Shown here: in pieces, positions 49,220 to 49,263 of the stretch
Position numbering within the stretch: the first letter of the stretch is position 1
Layout: every line of letters begins with the position of its first letter
From: Hyphomicrobiales bacterium
GTDB lineage: Bacteria; Pseudomonadota; Alphaproteobacteria; Rhizobiales; Rhizobiaceae
Direction: 5' to 3'
Length of the DNA: 49,263 nucleotides
Assembly (NCBI GenBank): GCA_002400845.2
Contig: NVRK02000034.1
Coordinates: 1 to 49,263 of the forward strand
Notes under the pieces: model-generated
Databases searched by the model: none
Told to the model about the DNA's origin: nothing
Seen by the model: the letters and a program-made list of their open reading frames with translations, nothing else
Made by a program: the position numbers and the translations under genes

Positions 49220-49263
49220 TTATTTTCTCCATTCAAACTTGCATATGCAGATTTTAATCCAGC
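49216..49263 (-). CDS. Probable 2-dehydro-3-deoxygalactonokinase, C-terminal end only
   Basis: The last 15 codons of an upstream gene are in the window (reading AGLKSAYASLNGENK, then stop). Its stop overlaps the dgoA start by 4 bp (ATGA), so it is a coupled partner. By position it is most likely DgoK, but the visible part is too short to prove this. Confidence 0.45.
   Translation of the reverse strand, partial: AGLKSAYASLNGENK

Overview
The window comes from the chromosome of an alphaproteobacterium, most probably a marine member of the Hyphomicrobiales (Rhizobiales). The evidence is the protein types (an alpha-type rpoB/rpoC, a RibH2-type lumazine synthase, a ccoNOQPGHIS cluster with a FnrN-type regulator), alpha-style promoters, and a fairly AT-rich composition judged by eye. 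I cannot place it below order from sequence alone. There is no sign of phage, plasmid, transposase or CRISPR. It reads as core genome on the left grading into a sugar-acid catabolic region on the right.

Region 1 (1-16856, nearly all minus strand) is the translation/transcription block, transcribed right to left: secE-nusG, rplK-rplA, rplJ-rplL, rpoB-rpoC, then rpsL-rpsG-fusA-tuf (tuf cut by the window edge). One small plus-strand gene of unknown function (3758-4087) interrupts it between rpoC and rpsL. The gaps hold leader hairpins, a likely L10 autoregulatory leader, a strong rpoC terminator and two sets of short repeats. One set sits in a 152-bp expansion at the nusG stop codon and duplicates the last bases of nusG.

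Region 2 (17077-22901) is a mixed accessory/housekeeping stretch: a TetR regulator divergent from a TPR-sulfotransferase with a palindrome between them, tpiA with a terminator, an outer-membrane beta-barrel protein, a GFA-family zinc protein and a MOSC-domain protein.

Region 3 (22898-32472) is the microaerobic respiration locus. ccoN-O-Q-P-G-H-I-S (minus) encodes cbb3 oxidase and its assembly factors. A hemerythrin-like gene followed by fnrN lies divergently on the plus strand. A perfect FNR/FixK box (31043-31056) sits between the two units.

Region 4 (32515-35569) holds bluB behind a cobalamin riboswitch, ribH2 behind an FMN riboswitch, a candidate small RNA with a switchable terminator between them, and an N-formylglutamate amidohydrolase.

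Region 5 (35670-49263) is a uronate catabolic island. Two routes converge on 2-keto-3-deoxygluconate (KDG): glucuronate via UxaC-UxuB-UxuA, and unsaturated uronates via KdgF-KduI-KduD. Uptake is by a TRAP transporter (DctP-DctQ-DctM), KDG is phosphorylated by KdgK, and a lactonase plus a DgoA-type aldolase and the tail of a probable DgoK lie at the right edge. Two paralogous FadR-type GntR regulators are embedded. Similar TACTA-type half-sites recur in front of three of the units, and a second perfect FNR-like box lies in the TRAP/regulator gap. No polysaccharide lyase or glycosidase is present, so this part looks like a user of sugar acids released elsewhere, for example from algal polysaccharides. 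I found no clearly new multi-gene system; the most interesting signals are regulatory.
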